Assembly: GCA_024639455.1 (NCBI GenBank) | Contig: JAHEIH010000005.1 | Coordinates: forward strand, 124,001 to 188,000 | Reading direction: 5' to 3' | From: Cellvibrionales bacterium | GTDB taxonomy: Bacteria > Pseudomonadota > Gammaproteobacteria > Pseudomonadales > JAHEIH01 | DNA length: 64,000 nt | Shown: positions 17,062-27,920 of the stretch, one piece after another | Layout of the letters: every line of letters begins with the position of its first letter | Numbering within the stretch: position 1 is the stretch's first letter | Translations under genes and position numbers: made by a program | Notes under the pieces: model-generated | Told to the model about the DNA's origin: nothing | Database searches by the model: none | What the model saw: the letters and a program-made list of their open reading frames with translations, nothing else

Positions 17062-17628
17062 CTAGGTGCGTGGCAGGGTCACGCCCGTCTGGCCTTGATA
17101 CTTACCGCCGCGATCCTTATACGACATGTCGCACACTTCATCCGACTCGAAGAATAGCATCTGTGCCACGCCTTCGTTGGCATAAATCTTTGCCGGCAGG
17201 GTGGTAGTATTTGAAAACTCTAGCGTCACGTGGCCTTCCCACTCGGGCTCCAAGGGCGTCACATTGACAATAATGCCGCAGCGGGCGTAGGTCGATTTAC
17301 CCAAACACACGGTCAGTACCGAGCGAGGAATGCGGAAATACTCCACTGTGCGCGCCAGGGCAAAAGAGTTGGGCGGAATAATACACACGTCGCTTTGCAC
17401 ATCGACAAAGCTATTGGGGTCAAAATTCTTGGGATCCACCACCGCCGAGTGAGTGTTGGTGAAGATCTTGAACTCGTTGGCGCAGCGCACGTCGTAACCG
17501 TAAGATGACGTACCGTAAGACACCAACTTGGTGCCGTCTTGTGCGTAACGAACTTGGCCTGGTTCGAAGGGCTCGATCATGCCCTCGTTTTCCGCCATGC
17601 GACGAATCCACTTATCTGACTTAATCAT
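17062..17628 (-). CDS. dcd: dCTP deaminase
   Basis: This 188-residue enzyme deaminates dCTP to dUTP for thymidylate synthesis. It has FMAENEG-like [46 protein letters not shown] (catalytic Arg/Glu segment) and LEFSNTT. Length and ends fit the homotrimeric Dcd family. It converges on the DUF3108 gene with a gap of only 4 nt. Confidence 0.97.
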   Translation of the reverse strand: MIKSDKWIRRMAENEGMIEPFEPGQVRYAQDGTKLVSYGTSSYGYDVRCANEFKIFTNTHSAVVDPKNFDPNSFVDVQSDVCIIPPNSFALARTVEYFRIPRSVLTVCLGKSTYARCGIIVNVTPLEPEWEGHVTLEFSNTTTLPAKIYANEGVAQMLFFESDEVCDMSYKDRGGKYQGQTGVTLPRT

Positions 17629-17687
17629 GTTATTCCCTCTTAAAATGCGCGCCCATCATAGCGAGCGCAGTGCACGCTGAAAAGTGC

Positions 17688-18494
17688 TTATTCGTCGTCG
17701 ATACTAATTTCAGGCAGCTCGTCGCCAGCGACTGCATCGGCGCGCTCCATCAGCGCTTGTGCGATCGCTAAATAGGCTTTAGCAATCTCACCGTCGGGAT
17801 CAGCCACCACGCTGGGCTTGCCATCATCGACACTCTTGCGAATGCTAATATCCAATGGCAGTGCACCGATCATAGCGGTGTCGTAACTCGCCGCCATGCG
17901 CTGGCCCCCGCCCTCGCCAAAAACATGCTCAGCGTGACCGCACTGGCTGCACACGTGTACCGCCATGTTTTCTACGATACCTAGCACCGGCACCTGCACC
18001 TTGCGGAACATCTCTACCGCCTTAACCGCATCCAACAGGGCAATATCTTGTGGCGTTGTGACCACCAGAGCACCGGTCAGGTTGGCTTTTTGCGCTAAGG
18101 TCAGCTGAATATCGCCCGTACCGGGTGGCAGGTCGATGATCAAGTAATCCAAATCACCCCAATCGGTCTGGGTCAAAATCTGCTGTAACGCACCAGCCGC
18201 CATGGGTCCACGCCATACCATGGGCGTGCTATCGGTTACCAAATACCCCATCGACATCGACGCCACACCGTGCGCCACGACAGGCGCCATGCGACTTGGC
18301 CCGGTTTGCTCTGGGCGCACATTAGATGCCACACCCAACATCAGCGGCTGTGAAGGACCGTATATATCGGCATCTAATAGGCCGACCTTCATGCCCATGT
18401 GGGTCAACGCCAAGGCCAGGTTGACCGAGGTGGTCGATTTGCCAACCCCACCTTTACCCGAGGCGACCGCGATGATGTGTTTGATGTTTTCCAC
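17688..18494 (-). CDS. apbC: Mrp/ApbC-type iron-sulfur carrier ATPase
   Basis: This 268-residue P-loop NTPase of the Mrp family is thought to load Fe-S clusters onto target proteins. It has the deviant Walker A VASGKGGVGKSTTSVNLA, DADIYGPSQP, LIIDLPPGTGDIQL, and a C-terminal CSQCGH (CxxC) for cluster binding. The N-terminal MIP18/DUF59 domain of longer Mrp proteins is absent. I chose the GTG at 18494 (AGGGA 6 nt upstream) over an ATG at 18533. It is divergent from metG. Confidence 0.9.
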   Translation of the reverse strand: MENIKHIIAVASGKGGVGKSTTSVNLALALTHMGMKVGLLDADIYGPSQPLMLGVASNVRPEQTGPSRMAPVVAHGVASMSMGYLVTDSTPMVWRGPMAAGALQQILTQTDWGDLDYLIIDLPPGTGDIQLTLAQKANLTGALVVTTPQDIALLDAVKAVEMFRKVQVPVLGIVENMAVHVCSQCGHAEHVFGEGGGQRMAASYDTAMIGALPLDISIRKSVDDGKPSVVADPDGEIAKAYLAIAQALMERADAVAGDELPEISIDDE

Positions 18495-18610
18495 AGTGTT
18501 TCCCTTGTGCCGAATTCGAAAGGGGCAAAGCATAGTGTTTCAGCCTTCCGGACGCAATCGCCATCTCCGCTAAAAGCCTTGTTTCGAGGTTCTTTTCACG
18601 CCGCAACCTC

Positions 18611-18619
18611 TGGTATAAT
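18611..18619 (+). promoter_or_regulatory. Extended -10 promoter of metG
   Basis: TGGTATAAT (18611-18619) is a perfect extended -10, 32 nt before the metG ATG. There is no good -35, as is usual for extended -10 promoters. Confidence 0.55.
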
Positions 18620-18650
18620 CACGTTTTTTAACACACAATAAGCCGATACT

Positions 18651-20693
18651 ATGAGCACACGCAAAATCCTTGTTACCAGCGCCCTTCCCTACGCCAACGG
18701 GGCCTTGCACCTTGGCCATGTCATGGAGTACATCCAAACCGACATCTGGGTGCGTTTTCAACAACTGCGTGGCCACCAGTGTACCTACGTGTGTGCCGAC
18801 GACGCCCACGGCACAGCCATCATGCTGAAAGCCGAGGAGCTAGGTATTACCCCCGAGCAGCACATCGCCAACATGAAGGCTGAGCACGAGCGCGACTTCC
18901 GCGGTTTTTTAATCAACGTGGCCAACTATCACTCGACCCACTCGGAAGAAAACCGCTACTACTCGGAAATGATCTACAAGCGCCTGCGCGACAACGGTCA
19001 TATAGCCTCGCGCACCATTACCCAGGCCTTTGACCCGGAAAAAGAACTGTTCCTCGCCGACCGCTATATCAAAGGCACCTGTCCCAAGTGCAAGACCGAA
19101 GACCAGTACGGCGACAACTGTGAAGCTTGCGGTGCCACTTATAGCCCCACCGAACTGATCGACGCGCGTTCCGTCCTGTCCGGAGCCAAACCCGTCGCTA
19201 AAGAATCAGAACACTTCTTCTTCAAACTGCCCGAGTTCAGTGATTTCCTCAAACACTGGACCCGCTCTGGCACCCTGCAAAACGAAGTGGCCAACAAACT
19301 GGCCGAGTGGCTCGACGCCGGTCTTCAAGAATGGGACATCTCTCGCGATGCGCCCTACTTCGGCTTCGAAATCCCCGACGCCCCCGGCAAGTTCTTCTAC
19401 GTATGGTTGGACGCCCCTATCGGCTACATGGCTAGCTTCAAAAATTACTGCGACCAGACCGGCATGGATTGGGACGAGTACTGGGGTGAAAAATCTGAAG
19501 CTGAGCTGTACCATTTCATCGGCAAAGACATCGTCAACTTCCACGCCTTATTCTGGCCCTCAATGCTGCATTCGGCTAAGTTCCGCACCCCCACCAAGGT
19601 TTGCGTGCACGGATTCTTGACCGTCGACGGCAAAAAAATGTCGAAGTCGCGTGGCACGTTTATCACTGCCGAGAGCTACCTGAAGCACCTTAATCCCGAA
19701 TACCTGCGTTACTACATGGCGGCAAAACTCGGCCCCGGTGTGGATGACTTAGACCTCAACCTGACTGATTTCGTACAAAGGGTAAACGCCGACGTAGTAG
19801 GCAAGGTGGTTAACATCGCCAGCCGCACGGCCAAGTTTGTCGCTAAGTCCGGCGGCCAGTTATCGCACAACATCGCCGAGCCCGACCTGTGGCAGCGCTT
19901 TGTGGATGCCAGCGACACTATCGCAAGCTATTTCGAAAACCGCGAATACGCCAAGGCGATCCGCGACATTATGGCGCTGGCGGATGCCGCCAACGAATAC
20001 ATTGCGGACAAAGCACCGTGGGCACTAGCCAAGCAAGAAGGCTCCGAAGCCGAGGTGCTGAATATTTGCTCACTGGGCGTGAATATGTTCCGCGCATTGA
20101 TGGTATTCCTGAAACCGGTGCTGCCGGAACTGGCGGCCAAGGCGGAAGCATTCTTGAACGACGAGCTGAGCTGGGACAGCTTAAGCGCGCCCTTACTGGG
20201 GCACAATGTTAATGCCTTCACACCCATGGTCAGCCGTGTGGAAAGCGACAAGGTCGATGCCATGATTGAAGAAAATAAAGCGGCTGCCGAGGCGCAAGCG
20301 GCTGCCATTGCCGCCAACAAGCCCGCACCAGCCCCAGAGGAAGCTAGCATCGAGCCGATCGCCGAGCAAATCAACTTCGACCAGTTTGCCGCCGTTGACC
20401 TGCGCGTAGCGCTGATTGTTAACGCCGAATTGGTGGAAGGTGCCGACAAATTGTTGCAATTAACGCTAGATATCGGCGAAGAAAAGACCCGCAACGTATT
20501 TGCCGGCATCCGCTCGGCCTACGCCCCTGAGGGCTTGATCGGCCGCCACACGGTGATGGTGGCCAACTTGGCACCGCGCAAAATGCGCTTTGGCATGTCG
20601 GAAGGCATGGTATTGGCAGCAGGACCTGGCGGTGGTGACATTTGGATTCTGTCCCCAGATGCAGGCGCACAACCCGGTATGCGAGTAAGTTAA
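18651..20693 (+). CDS. metG: Methionyl-tRNA synthetase
   Basis: This 680-residue class I synthetase has [13 protein letters not shown] (HIGH motif), a four-cysteine zinc knuckle ([17 protein letters not shown]), KMSKSRG (KMSKS motif), and an anticodon domain. A C-terminal EMAP/Trbp111-type tRNA-binding domain (from about residue 575, [14 protein letters not shown]) is joined by an Ala/Glu-rich linker. The fused C-terminal domain gives dimerisation, as in E. coli. It is transcribed toward the rsx operon. Confidence 0.97.
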   Translation: MSTRKILVTSALPYANGALHLGHVMEYIQTDIWVRFQQLRGHQCTYVCADDAHGTAIMLKAEELGITPEQHIANMKAEHERDFRGFLINVANYHSTHSEENRYYSEMIYKRLRDNGHIASRTITQAFDPEKELFLADRYIKGTCPKCKTEDQYGDNCEACGATYSPTELIDARSVLSGAKPVAKESEHFFFKLPEFSDFLKHWTRSGTLQNEVANKLAEWLDAGLQEWDISRDAPYFGFEIPDAPGKFFYVWLDAPIGYMASFKNYCDQTGMDWDEYWGEKSEAELYHFIGKDIVNFHALFWPSMLHSAKFRTPTKVCVHGFLTVDGKKMSKSRGTFITAESYLKHLNPEYLRYYMAAKLGPGVDDLDLNLTDFVQRVNADVVGKVVNIASRTAKFVAKSGGQLSHNIAEPDLWQRFVDASDTIASYFENREYAKAIRDIMALADAANEYIADKAPWALAKQEGSEAEVLNICSLGVNMFRALMVFLKPVLPELAAKAEAFLNDELSWDSLSAPLLGHNVNAFTPMVSRVESDKVDAMIEENKAAAEAQAAAIAANKPAPAPEEASIEPIAEQINFDQFAAVDLRVALIVNAELVEGADKLLQLTLDIGEEKTRNVFAGIRSAYAPEGLIGRHTVMVANLAPRKMRFGMSEGMVLAAGPGGGDIWILSPDAGAQPGMRVS

Positions 20694-20716
20694 GCGGTCT
20701 ATTTAAATAACCAAAG

Positions 20717-20742
20717 ATTCTAAAAAATAATATTTTTAGAAT
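20717..20742. repeat. AT-rich inverted repeat after metG
   Basis: Ten-base arms ATTCTAAAAA/TTTTTAGAAT are separated by 6 nt in the metG-rsxA gap. There is no G-C core, so it is a poor terminator. It may be a protein-binding site or a chance palindrome. Confidence 0.35.
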
Positions 20743-20791
20743 TGTTAGCAACTAAGGCATTCATTAAAATGCCGCCTAAATTGATCAAACT

Positions 20792-20811
20792 GTCGCCGGG
20801 ACGCCGGCGAC
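20792..20811 (+). promoter_or_regulatory. GC-rich hairpin immediately before rsxA
   Basis: A perfect 8-bp stem GTCGCCGG/CCGGCGAC with a 4-nt loop lies about 3 nt before the GAGGA ribosome binding site of rsxA. No T run follows, so it is more likely to affect translation or mRNA stability than termination. Confidence 0.4.
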
Positions 20812-20825
20812 ACTGAGGATAGCCA

Positions 20826-21404
20826 ATGTTGGTGGAATACAGTTTGTTGCTGCTGAGCACGGTGCTCGTGAACAACTTTGTATTGGTCCAGTTTCTGGGC
20901 CTGTGCCCCTTCATGGGCGTCTCTAATCGCCTCGAAACTGCCATGGGCATGGGCGCCGCTACCACCTTCGTGCTCACGCTGGCGTCGGTTTGCTCCTACC
21001 TCACCTTCAACTACATTCTCGCCCCGCTCGATCTAGAATACCTGCGCACCATCTCCTTTATTTTGGTGATCGCGGTCGTGGTGCAGTTCACCGAAATGGT
21101 GGTGCGTAAAACCAGCCCCTTGTTGCACAAGGTGTTAGGTGTTTATCTGCCGCTCATTACTACTAACTGCGCGGTGCTCGGTGTCGCCCTGCTCAACGTC
21201 AATAAACAGCATAACTTCACCCAATCAGCGGTGTACGGCTTTGGCGCCGCCATTGGCTTTACCCTTGTGCTGGTGTTGTTTTCAGCGATGCGTGAACGCC
21301 TCGCCGCGGCCGACGTACCCAAACCCTTCCAGGGCGCGGCGATTGGCATGATCACCGCGGGGCTTATGTCGCTGGCCTTCATGGGCTTTGCGGGGCTGGT
21401 GTAA
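20826..21404 (+). CDS. rsxA: Rsx/Rnf complex membrane subunit RsxA
   Basis: This 192-residue, six-helix inner-membrane subunit of the Rnf-type ferredoxin:NAD oxidoreductase belongs to the NqrE/RnfA family. It has [19 protein letters not shown] at the start and [12 protein letters not shown] with the conserved Cys that helps hold the membrane Fe-S cluster. It is the first gene of rsxABCDGE. Its stop overlaps the rsxB start by one base (TAATG). Confidence 0.96.
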   Translation: MLVEYSLLLLSTVLVNNFVLVQFLGLCPFMGVSNRLETAMGMGAATTFVLTLASVCSYLTFNYILAPLDLEYLRTISFILVIAVVVQFTEMVVRKTSPLLHKVLGVYLPLITTNCAVLGVALLNVNKQHNFTQSAVYGFGAAIGFTLVLVLFSAMRERLAAADVPKPFQGAAIGMITAGLMSLAFMGFAGLV

Positions 21405-21997
21405 TGATCGAATTCATCACCGCTAATCCGCTGCTTGCGGCGTTGTTTGCACTGGTCGGCCTGTCGCTGATTTTCGGCGCTGTGCTGGGCTTTGCGTCGG
21501 AACGCTTTAAGACCGAAGGGGACCCAATCACGGACCAAATTTGTGACCTGCTACCACAAACCCAATGCGGTCAGTGTGGCTACCCTGGTTGCCGTCCCTA
21601 CGCCGAGGCCATCGCCGAAGGCGAGCGCATCAACCGCTGCCCACCCGGCGGCGAAGCGACTATTCAAGCACTGGCCAACCTACTCGACACTGAGGTGTTA
21701 CCCTTAGATGAAGACGTCGGTGAAGAAAAACCCAAGAGCGTGGCAGTGATTCGCGAAGACGAGTGCATCGGCTGTACCAAATGTATTCAGGCCTGTCCGG
21801 TAGACGCCATCCTTGGCTCGGCCAAGCACATGCACACCGTCATCGCCAGTGAGTGCACCGGTTGTGACCTGTGTGTTGAACCCTGCCCGGTAGACTGTAT
21901 CGATATGGTTGAGATTCCTGTCACCTTGAAAAACTGGCACTGGCAAAACCCCGCTAAGGCGAATGACATTATTGCGACCGACGGTGGACAGGCATGA
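21404..21997 (+). CDS. rsxB: Rsx/Rnf complex iron-sulfur subunit RsxB
   Basis: This 197-residue protein has an N-terminal membrane anchor, a 4Fe-4S domain ([15 protein letters not shown]), and two ferredoxin-type motifs ([14 protein letters not shown] and [15 protein letters not shown]). It passes electrons between the soluble donor and the membrane subunits. It overlaps rsxC by 4 nt (ATGA). Confidence 0.97.
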   Translation: MIEFITANPLLAALFALVGLSLIFGAVLGFASERFKTEGDPITDQICDLLPQTQCGQCGYPGCRPYAEAIAEGERINRCPPGGEATIQALANLLDTEVLPLDEDVGEEKPKSVAVIREDECIGCTKCIQACPVDAILGSAKHMHTVIASECTGCDLCVEPCPVDCIDMVEIPVTLKNWHWQNPAKANDIIATDGGQA

Positions 21998-23961
21998 GCG
22001 ACATCATTTTTAAACTGACCGGTGGTGTCCACCCGCCGCAGAATAAGCATCAGTCTACCCAACGCCCTATTGCAGCGGCAGGCATACCCAACACTCTGGT
22101 GATTCCGATGAGTCAGCACTTGGGACCACCGAGCAAACCGATCGTTGCCGTAGGCGACCGTGTCCTTAAAGGGCAATGCATTGGCGCCACAGACACCCTT
22201 AAAAGCGCCTTTGTGCACGCCTCGACATCGGGTACTGTCGTCGCTATTGAAGAACGCCCTCACAACCACGCCTCGGGACTGCCCGCGCTTAGCGTGGTGA
22301 TCGAGAGCGATGGTCGCGACGAATGGCAACTGATGCCGGCGATAAAAGATTGGCATTTGGCGGACCGCGACACCCTGTTACAGCGCATCCACGAAGCGGG
22401 TGTGATCGGTATGGGTGGGGCGGGTTTCCCGGCCGCGTCAAAGCTGTCGACAGACAAAAACATTCACACCTTGGTAATGAACGGTGCTGAGTGCGAGCCC
22501 TACATCACCGCCGACCAAATGCTAATGACCGAACGCGCCGAAGAGATCATCCTCAGTTGCGAACTGCTGATGCATTTGCTGGGCGCCGAAAAAACCCTGT
22601 TTGGTATTGAAGACAACAAGCCCGAGGCCATTGCCGCGGTAAACGCTGCCCTGATCGAGCGCGGCAATGACAACATCAAGGTCATCGTGGTACCAACGGT
22701 CTATCCCTCGGGGGGCTCCAAGCAGTTGATCCAAATTTTGACCGGCAAGGAAGTGCCCTCGCCCGGTCACAGCAGCGACCTTGGCATCATCATGCAGAAC
22801 GTCGCCACCGCCGTGGCGGCCTATCGCGCTATTGCACTGGGCGAAGCGTCGATTTCGCGGATCACCACGCTTAGCGGTGACGCCATCGGCGAGCCACAAA
22901 ACATTGAAGTGCTCATCGGCACGCCACTGTCGCAGCTACTGGAACAATGCCAGTGGCAACCCGCACGCGCCGACCGCATCGTTATCGGTGGACCAATGAT
23001 GGGTTACACCATCACCGACACAAGTTTACCGGTGATAAAAACCACCAACTGTCTCTTGGTACCGACCCGTGAAGAGTTGCCGCCGCCACCCCCAGCACAA
23101 GCCTGTATTCGTTGTGGTCTGTGCGCCGAAGCCTGCCCGGTCAGCCTATTGCCACAGCAGTTGTACTGGTTCTCGCGCGCCGGTGAACACGATAAGCTGC
23201 AAGATCACAACCTGTTCGACTGCATCGAATGTGGCGCCTGCTCATACAGTTGCCCATCCAATATTCCGCTGGTGCAATACTACCGCGCCTCCAAAGCCGA
23301 GATTCGCCAAGCGCAAGCCGATACGGAAAAAGCCGAGCACGCCAAGCAACGCTTCGAGGCGCGCCAAGCACGACTGCAACGCCTGGAAGAAGAAAAAGTA
23401 GCGCAGCGAGCTGCCCGTGCAGCAGCCGCCAAAAAACGCGCCGAAGAAGCCGCCACCGCAAGTGCTAAGAAAGATGAGGTCGATCCCATCCAAGCCGCCA
23501 TTGAGCGAGCTAAATCCAAGCGGGCCGGTGGGAATACGGCGGCAACAAACGAGAGTGTCAATCAGGTGACCAAGCTAGAAAAACGCCTCACCGCCGCCAA
23601 AATTAAATTGGCGTCGGCGGAAACCGTCGATTCTGACAAAGTGCCAGTTCTGCAAGAGGCGGTCGACAAACTGACGCAACAATTGGCAGAGGCCAAGGCC
23701 AACCCAGTGACTACCAGTCACGACGCAGCGGTCGACCCTGTGCAGGCCGCCATTGAGCGCGCCAAGGCCAAACGCGCTGGAAACGCAGCGCCTGCTAGCC
23801 CGGCAGATGAAATTGCCAAGCTGGAAAAACGCCTTGCCTCGGCCATTCAAAAACGCGATATGGCTCGCGACAGCATGCCCGATAAACTCGAGGCCTTTGA
23901 AAGCGCTGTCGCCACCCTGGAAGAAAAATTGGCCGCGGCCAAAGCCAAGGCTGGAGAATAA
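21994..23961 (+). CDS. rsxC: Rsx/Rnf complex NADH/FMN subunit RsxC
   Basis: This 655-residue protein has the RnfC core: GGVHPPQNK at the start, the Gly-rich [13 protein letters not shown] nucleotide segment, [12 protein letters not shown], and two 4Fe-4S motifs ([27 protein letters not shown]). After about residue 440 comes a charged, coiled-coil-like extension with two long tandem repeats (23479-23730 and 23731-23958). Such Ala/Lys/Glu tails occur in gammaproteobacterial RsxC and vary in length. It is followed at 3 nt by rsxD. Confidence 0.96.
   Translation: MSDIIFKLTGGVHPPQNKHQSTQRPIAAAGIPNTLVIPMSQHLGPPSKPIVAVGDRVLKGQCIGATDTLKSAFVHASTSGTVVAIEERPHNHASGLPALSVVIESDGRDEWQLMPAIKDWHLADRDTLLQRIHEAGVIGMGGAGFPAASKLSTDKNIHTLVMNGAECEPYITADQMLMTERAEEIILSCELLMHLLGAEKTLFGIEDNKPEAIAAVNAALIERGNDNIKVIVVPTVYPSGGSKQLIQILTGKEVPSPGHSSDLGIIMQNVATAVAAYRAIALGEASISRITTLSGDAIGEPQNIEVLIGTPLSQLLEQCQWQPARADRIVIGGPMMGYTITDTSLPVIKTTNCLLVPTREELPPPPPAQACIRCGLCAEACPVSLLPQQLYWFSRAGEHDKLQDHNLFDCIECGACSYSCPSNIPLVQYYRASKAEIRQAQADTEKAEHAKQRFEARQARLQRLEEEKVAQRAARAAAAKKRAEEAATASAKKDEVDPIQAAIERAKSKRAGGNTAATNESVNQVTKLEKRLTAAKIKLASAETVDSDKVPVLQEAVDKLTQQLAEAKANPVTTSHDAAVDPVQAAIERAKAKRAGNAAPASPADEIAKLEKRLASAIQKRDMARDSMPDKLEAFESAVATLEEKLAAAKAKAGE
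23479..23958 (+). repeat. Tandem repeat in the RsxC tail
   Basis: Two consecutive units each start with V-D-P-(I/V)-Q-A-A-I-E-R-A-K-(S/A)-K-R-A-G and end with a K-L-E-K-R-L coiled-coil segment. They are about 84 and 76 codons long. The second begins at 23731. They are diverged at DNA level but clear in protein. Confidence 0.75.
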
Positions 23962-23964
23962 TTC

Positions 23965-24957
23965 ATGGCCCTATTGAACGTCACGTCACCCCACGCTCAC
24001 GGCCCGCTATCAACGGCGACAGTGATGCAGTTGGTCTTGCTCGCCACTGTGCCAGGCATTGCCGCCTTAGTGTGGATTTTTGGCGCCGGCGTACTGGTCA
24101 ATTTAGCGATCTCGGCGGCGGTATCATTGGCCTGTGAAGCGGCTATTTTAAAAGTGCGCGGCCGCCCAGTGGGCTTTTATCTAAAGGATTACAGTGCACT
24201 GGTCACCGCCATACTGCTGGGTATCGCGCTGCCGCCCTACGCCCCTTGGTGGGTGGTCGCCATCGGCGCCTGCTTTGCCATAGGTGTGGCCAAGCAACTA
24301 TATGGCGGCTTGGGCTACAACCCTTTCAACCCCGCTATGGCGGCCTACGTAGTACTGCTGATTTCATTGCCCGTACAAATGACACAGTGGGGGGCTCCCT
24401 TCAGCAATCCCGCCATGGGACTAGGCGATGCGCTAGCCAGCAACCTGTTCGGCAGTGTCGACGCCGTCACGTCAGCCACCCCCCTCGATGCCTTGAAACA
24501 AGGCATCGGCGAAGCCGGGCAAACTTTTGGTAGCCTTGGTGGCTTCGGCTGGGAATGGATCAACTTGGCCTTTTTGGCCGGCGGCTTGTACTTGCTGTGG
24601 CGAGGCATCTTTACCTGGCACGCCCCCATCAGCATGCTAATAGCACTGGCTGTTATGGCGTTTTTGTTCCCCAACGAAGCGCAGGGACGAATCCATTCGG
24701 TGCTGTTCCACTTGTTCAGCGGTGCCACCATGTTTGGTGCCTTCTTCATCATTACTGACCCAGTAAGTTCGGCCACCACCCCGCGCGGCAAAATCGTCTT
24801 CGGCGCCCTCATTGGTGTACTGATTTACGCCATTCGCCATTGGGGCAACTACCCTGACGCGGTGGCATTCGCCGTCATGCTGCTCAATTTGGCCGCGCCC
24901 TTTATCGACCAATACACCCAGCCGCGAACCTTTGGCCACCGAGGTGCACGCTCATGA
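23965..24957 (+). CDS. rsxD: Rsx/Rnf complex membrane subunit RsxD
   Basis: This 330-residue NqrB/RnfD-family membrane protein has about 9-10 helices. The covalent FMN attachment motif is SATPLDALK (Thr within SATP). GYNPFNPAMAAYVVLLI and the ITDPVSSATTPRGK C-terminal loop are also family marks. It overlaps rsxG by 4 nt. Confidence 0.96.
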   Translation: MALLNVTSPHAHGPLSTATVMQLVLLATVPGIAALVWIFGAGVLVNLAISAAVSLACEAAILKVRGRPVGFYLKDYSALVTAILLGIALPPYAPWWVVAIGACFAIGVAKQLYGGLGYNPFNPAMAAYVVLLISLPVQMTQWGAPFSNPAMGLGDALASNLFGSVDAVTSATPLDALKQGIGEAGQTFGSLGGFGWEWINLAFLAGGLYLLWRGIFTWHAPISMLIALAVMAFLFPNEAQGRIHSVLFHLFSGATMFGAFFIITDPVSSATTPRGKIVFGALIGVLIYAIRHWGNYPDAVAFAVMLLNLAAPFIDQYTQPRTFGHRGARS

Positions 24958-25589
24958 TGCCCATCGCCGCCATCGGTCGTAATGGCCTACTGTTAGCCGT
25001 GTTTGGCCTGCTTACCACGGCGGGTATCGCCCTGACCTATCAAAGCACCAAAGACACCATCGCCGAGCAAGAACGTCTAGCGCAGGCGCGCGCCCTACTG
25101 GAAATTATGCCGGCTAACAGCCACAGCAACGACATGTTGGACAGCCAGTTTGACCTACCCGCCTATGCCGAACTGGGTCTTCGCCATAGCGACACGGGCT
25201 ACCGCGCCCTCGACGATGCGCAGGAAACCTTGGCGGTGTTACTGCCGGTGCTGACCCGCGATGGTTACAGCGGTGATATTCGCCTGCTAGTAGGCATATA
25301 TGCCGACGGCAGTCTAGCCGGCGTACGCACGCTGAATCACAACGAGACACCAGGATTGGGCGATAAGGTAGAACTGAAAAAGTCGCCCTGGATCCTAAGC
25401 TTTAATGGCAAATCATTGCGCGACCCCACGCCACAGCACTGGGGCGTGGTAAAAGATGGCGGTGTATTCGACGCCTTTACCGGCGCTACTATTACACCGC
25501 GGGCAGTAACCGGTGCCGTAAAACGCGCACTGCAATACTTCGACAAACATCGCGATGTGCTGTTAGCCAGCACCCCGGAGGCGCCTTAA
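24954..25589 (+). CDS. rsxG: Rsx/Rnf complex subunit RsxG
   Basis: This 211-residue protein has one N-terminal membrane anchor and a periplasmic FMN domain. The flavinylation motif is [11 protein letters not shown] (S/T-G-A-T), and [13 protein letters not shown] precedes it. It overlaps rsxE by one base. Confidence 0.95.
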   Translation: MMPIAAIGRNGLLLAVFGLLTTAGIALTYQSTKDTIAEQERLAQARALLEIMPANSHSNDMLDSQFDLPAYAELGLRHSDTGYRALDDAQETLAVLLPVLTRDGYSGDIRLLVGIYADGSLAGVRTLNHNETPGLGDKVELKKSPWILSFNGKSLRDPTPQHWGVVKDGGVFDAFTGATITPRAVTGAVKRALQYFDKHRDVLLASTPEAP

Positions 25590-26302
25590 TGAGCAGCCCT
25601 AGTTACAGCGAACTGACCCTCAATGGTCTGTGGAAAAACAACCCAGCGCTAGTGCAATTACTGGGGCTCTGCCCACTACTGGCGGTGACTGGCTCGGTGG
25701 TCAACGCTCTCGGCCTTGGCCTAGCCACCATATTTGTGCTGACGCTGTCTAATAGTGCGGTATCGCTGATTCGCCACTTCGTCACCGACGCCATACGTCT
25801 GCCAGCGTTCGTGATGATTATTGCGTCGTTTACCGCCTGTATTGAACTGCTTATGAAAGCCTACGCCTATGAGCTTTATCAAATACTCGGTATTTTTATT
25901 CCTTTAATCGTGACCAACTGTTCTATTCTGGGGCGCGCCGACGCCTTTGCTTGTAAAAACCCCGTGCTACCTGCCGCCTATGACGGTTTGATCATGGGTA
26001 TGGGTTTTGCCTTGGTATTAGTGGTGATCGGTGGCCTGCGTGAAGTGATAGGCAGCGCTACCTTGTTCGACAACATGCAGTTGTTGTTCGGCGCAGGCGC
26101 TGAAAGCTGGAAGATTGTGCTATCTGAAGACTACCCAGGATTTTTGGTCGCCATTTTGCCACCCGGGGCTTTCTTGGTGGTAGGGTTCATTATTGCTGCC
26201 AAAAATGTGGTCGATGCAGAACTAAAACGACGCGCTGATGCGCGCCGTGAAAAACCTGTCCCCGGCGCCCAACGCGCCAGGGTGACCGGTCATATTAGCT
26301 AA
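25589..26302 (+). CDS. rsxE: Rsx/Rnf complex membrane subunit RsxE
   Basis: This 237-residue RnfE/NqrD-family subunit is paralogous to RsxA. It has [21 protein letters not shown] at the start, [14 protein letters not shown] with the conserved Cys, and [15 protein letters not shown]. It ends the operon. The nth gene that follows rsxE in many relatives is absent, and the convergent msrA overlaps its last 8 nt. Confidence 0.95.
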   Translation: MSSPSYSELTLNGLWKNNPALVQLLGLCPLLAVTGSVVNALGLGLATIFVLTLSNSAVSLIRHFVTDAIRLPAFVMIIASFTACIELLMKAYAYELYQILGIFIPLIVTNCSILGRADAFACKNPVLPAAYDGLIMGMGFALVLVVIGGLREVIGSATLFDNMQLLFGAGAESWKIVLSEDYPGFLVAILPPGAFLVVGFIIAAKNVVDAELKRRADARREKPVPGAQRARVTGHIS

Positions 26303-26951
26303 AGAGTCCTACCGGACAAGTCACGCCAGTGCCGCCAATACCGCAGTAGCCGTTGGGATTTTTTGCCAAGTACTGTTGATGGTAGGTCTCGGCGTAAAAG
26401 AAATCGTTGGCGGGTTTAATTTCGGTGGTGACTTTGCCGTAACCCGCACCAGCCAGCTCCTCGCCGTATTTCAAAGCCACACGCTTGGCCGTTTCAAATT
26501 GCTCATCGTCATAGGTATAAATCGCCGAACGATACTGGGTACCCAGGTCGTTGCCCTGGCGCATACCCTGAGTGGGGTCATGCGACTCAAAGAACAATCC
26601 CACCAAGGTTTCGTAGCTTATTTCGCTTGGATTGAACACCACCAACACCACTTCGGTGTGCCCCGTCAGGCCACGGCAAACCTCCTCGTAGGTGGGGTTG
26701 GGCGTTATGCCGCCAGCGTACCCCACGGCAGTGACTTGAACACCGTGTTGTTTCCAGAACAAGCGTTCCGCCCCCCAAAAACAACCTAAACCAAACATGG
26801 CCACCTGCGTACCCTTGTCAAAAGGAGGAAAAATACTGCGGCCATTAATGTAGTGTACCTTTTCGACCTGCAGGGCTTGTGAACGCCCTGGCAACGCCTC
26901 ATCGGCGGTGGGAAGATGGGTTTTATCGCGACGTGTATCAAATAGACTCAT
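26295..26951 (-). CDS. msrA: Peptide methionine-(S)-S-oxide reductase MsrA
   Basis: This 218-residue enzyme repairs Met-S-sulfoxide. The catalytic Cys57 is in [13 protein letters not shown], then [16 protein letters not shown] and [15 protein letters not shown], which holds a likely resolving Cys. The N-terminal extension of about 50 residues resembles E. coli-type MsrA. It converges on rsxE and is divergent from the ion channel gene. Confidence 0.96.
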   Translation of the reverse strand: MSLFDTRRDKTHLPTADEALPGRSQALQVEKVHYINGRSIFPPFDKGTQVAMFGLGCFWGAERLFWKQHGVQVTAVGYAGGITPNPTYEEVCRGLTGHTEVVLVVFNPSEISYETLVGLFFESHDPTQGMRQGNDLGTQYRSAIYTYDDEQFETAKRVALKYGEELAGAGYGKVTTEIKPANDFFYAETYHQQYLAKNPNGYCGIGGTGVTCPVGLFS

Positions 26952-27068
26952 AAAGATTCCTCACAAACGTTGATGTCAGTATATCCACAATTGACGATTG
27001 AACGAGGTCAGGGCTTGTCAACTGTGCGGCGGGCGATTATTTTGAAGGTAATCAATAAGGAACGGGCA

Positions 27069-27920
27069 ATGGAAGATAAACCGCAAGAAAGTACACTGAG
27101 ACTGCGTATCCGCGAAATCATTTTTGGGACCAACACCCCTGCCGGTAAGGCCTTTGATGTGGCGTTGATCGTTACTATCATCGCCAGTGTCATCGCCATT
27201 ATGATGGATTCGGTAGAGGGATTTTCACAGCGCTACCACGACCAGATTTTTAGGATTGAGTGGTTTTTCACCCTGCTATTTACCATCGAGTATCTGCTGC
27301 GTATTTACTCATCCCCCCACCCCACCCGTTACATGCGCAGCTTTTTCGGCATCATAGATTTGATGGCCATCCTACCCACTTATTTGTCCCTGTTCGAACC
27401 CTCCCTCAATTACTTGATGGTGATTAGAGTGCTTCGTGTACTGCGCATCTTCCGTGTCTTAAAGCTGATGCGCTACTTGAACGAGGCCAGCGTTTTGCTG
27501 CGAGCGATTCGCGCCTCGGGGCGTAAGATATTCGTATTTTTTACAATGGTGCTTACCTGCACCTGCGTATTCGGTACTGTGATGTATCTACTAGAAGCGC
27601 CCCACCATGGCTTTACCAGCATCCCAAAATCAATCTATTGGGCGATCGTCACCATCACCACGGTGGGTTACGGCGACATCGCACCGCAGACCGTTATGGG
27701 CCAGGCAGTAGCGGCCATGGTAATGATGACCGGCTACGCGATCATTGCCGTACCAACGGGGATTATTTCTGCGGAGATCTACCGTGACATGCGCGCCCAG
27801 CGCGACTTTAGGGAGTGTTTGTCGTGTCGTCGCTCGGGCCACGAGCACGATGCTGACTTTTGCCGCTTTTGCGGGTTTGAGCTGGAAAAGGTGACGCCCG
27901 AGGAAACAAAACCCGACTAG
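27069..27920 (+). CDS. Voltage-gated-type ion channel with C-terminal zinc ribbon
   Basis: This 283-residue six-transmembrane K+-channel-type protein has an arginine-rich S4 helix (RVLRVLRIFRVLKLMRYL) and the selectivity filter TVGYGD (198-203). After S6 the cytosolic tail carries two CxxC pairs (Cys250/253 and Cys265/268, CLSC...CRFC). This is a zinc-ribbon layout that could sense metal or redox state. The ATG at 27069 follows AAGGA at good spacing. An in-frame ATG at 26970 would add 33 residues with no signal. It overlaps the small gene on the other strand tail to tail. Confidence 0.85.
   Translation: MEDKPQESTLRLRIREIIFGTNTPAGKAFDVALIVTIIASVIAIMMDSVEGFSQRYHDQIFRIEWFFTLLFTIEYLLRIYSSPHPTRYMRSFFGIIDLMAILPTYLSLFEPSLNYLMVIRVLRVLRIFRVLKLMRYLNEASVLLRAIRASGRKIFVFFTMVLTCTCVFGTVMYLLEAPHHGFTSIPKSIYWAIVTITTVGYGDIAPQTVMGQAVAAMVMMTGYAIIAVPTGIISAEIYRDMRAQRDFRECLSCRRSGHEHDADFCRFCGFELEKVTPEETKPD

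Noticed and set aside
19928-20509. 193-codon minus-strand frame opposite metG
   Set aside because: It lies wholly within metG, is Ser/Ala-rich, and lacks ribosome binding and promoter signals.
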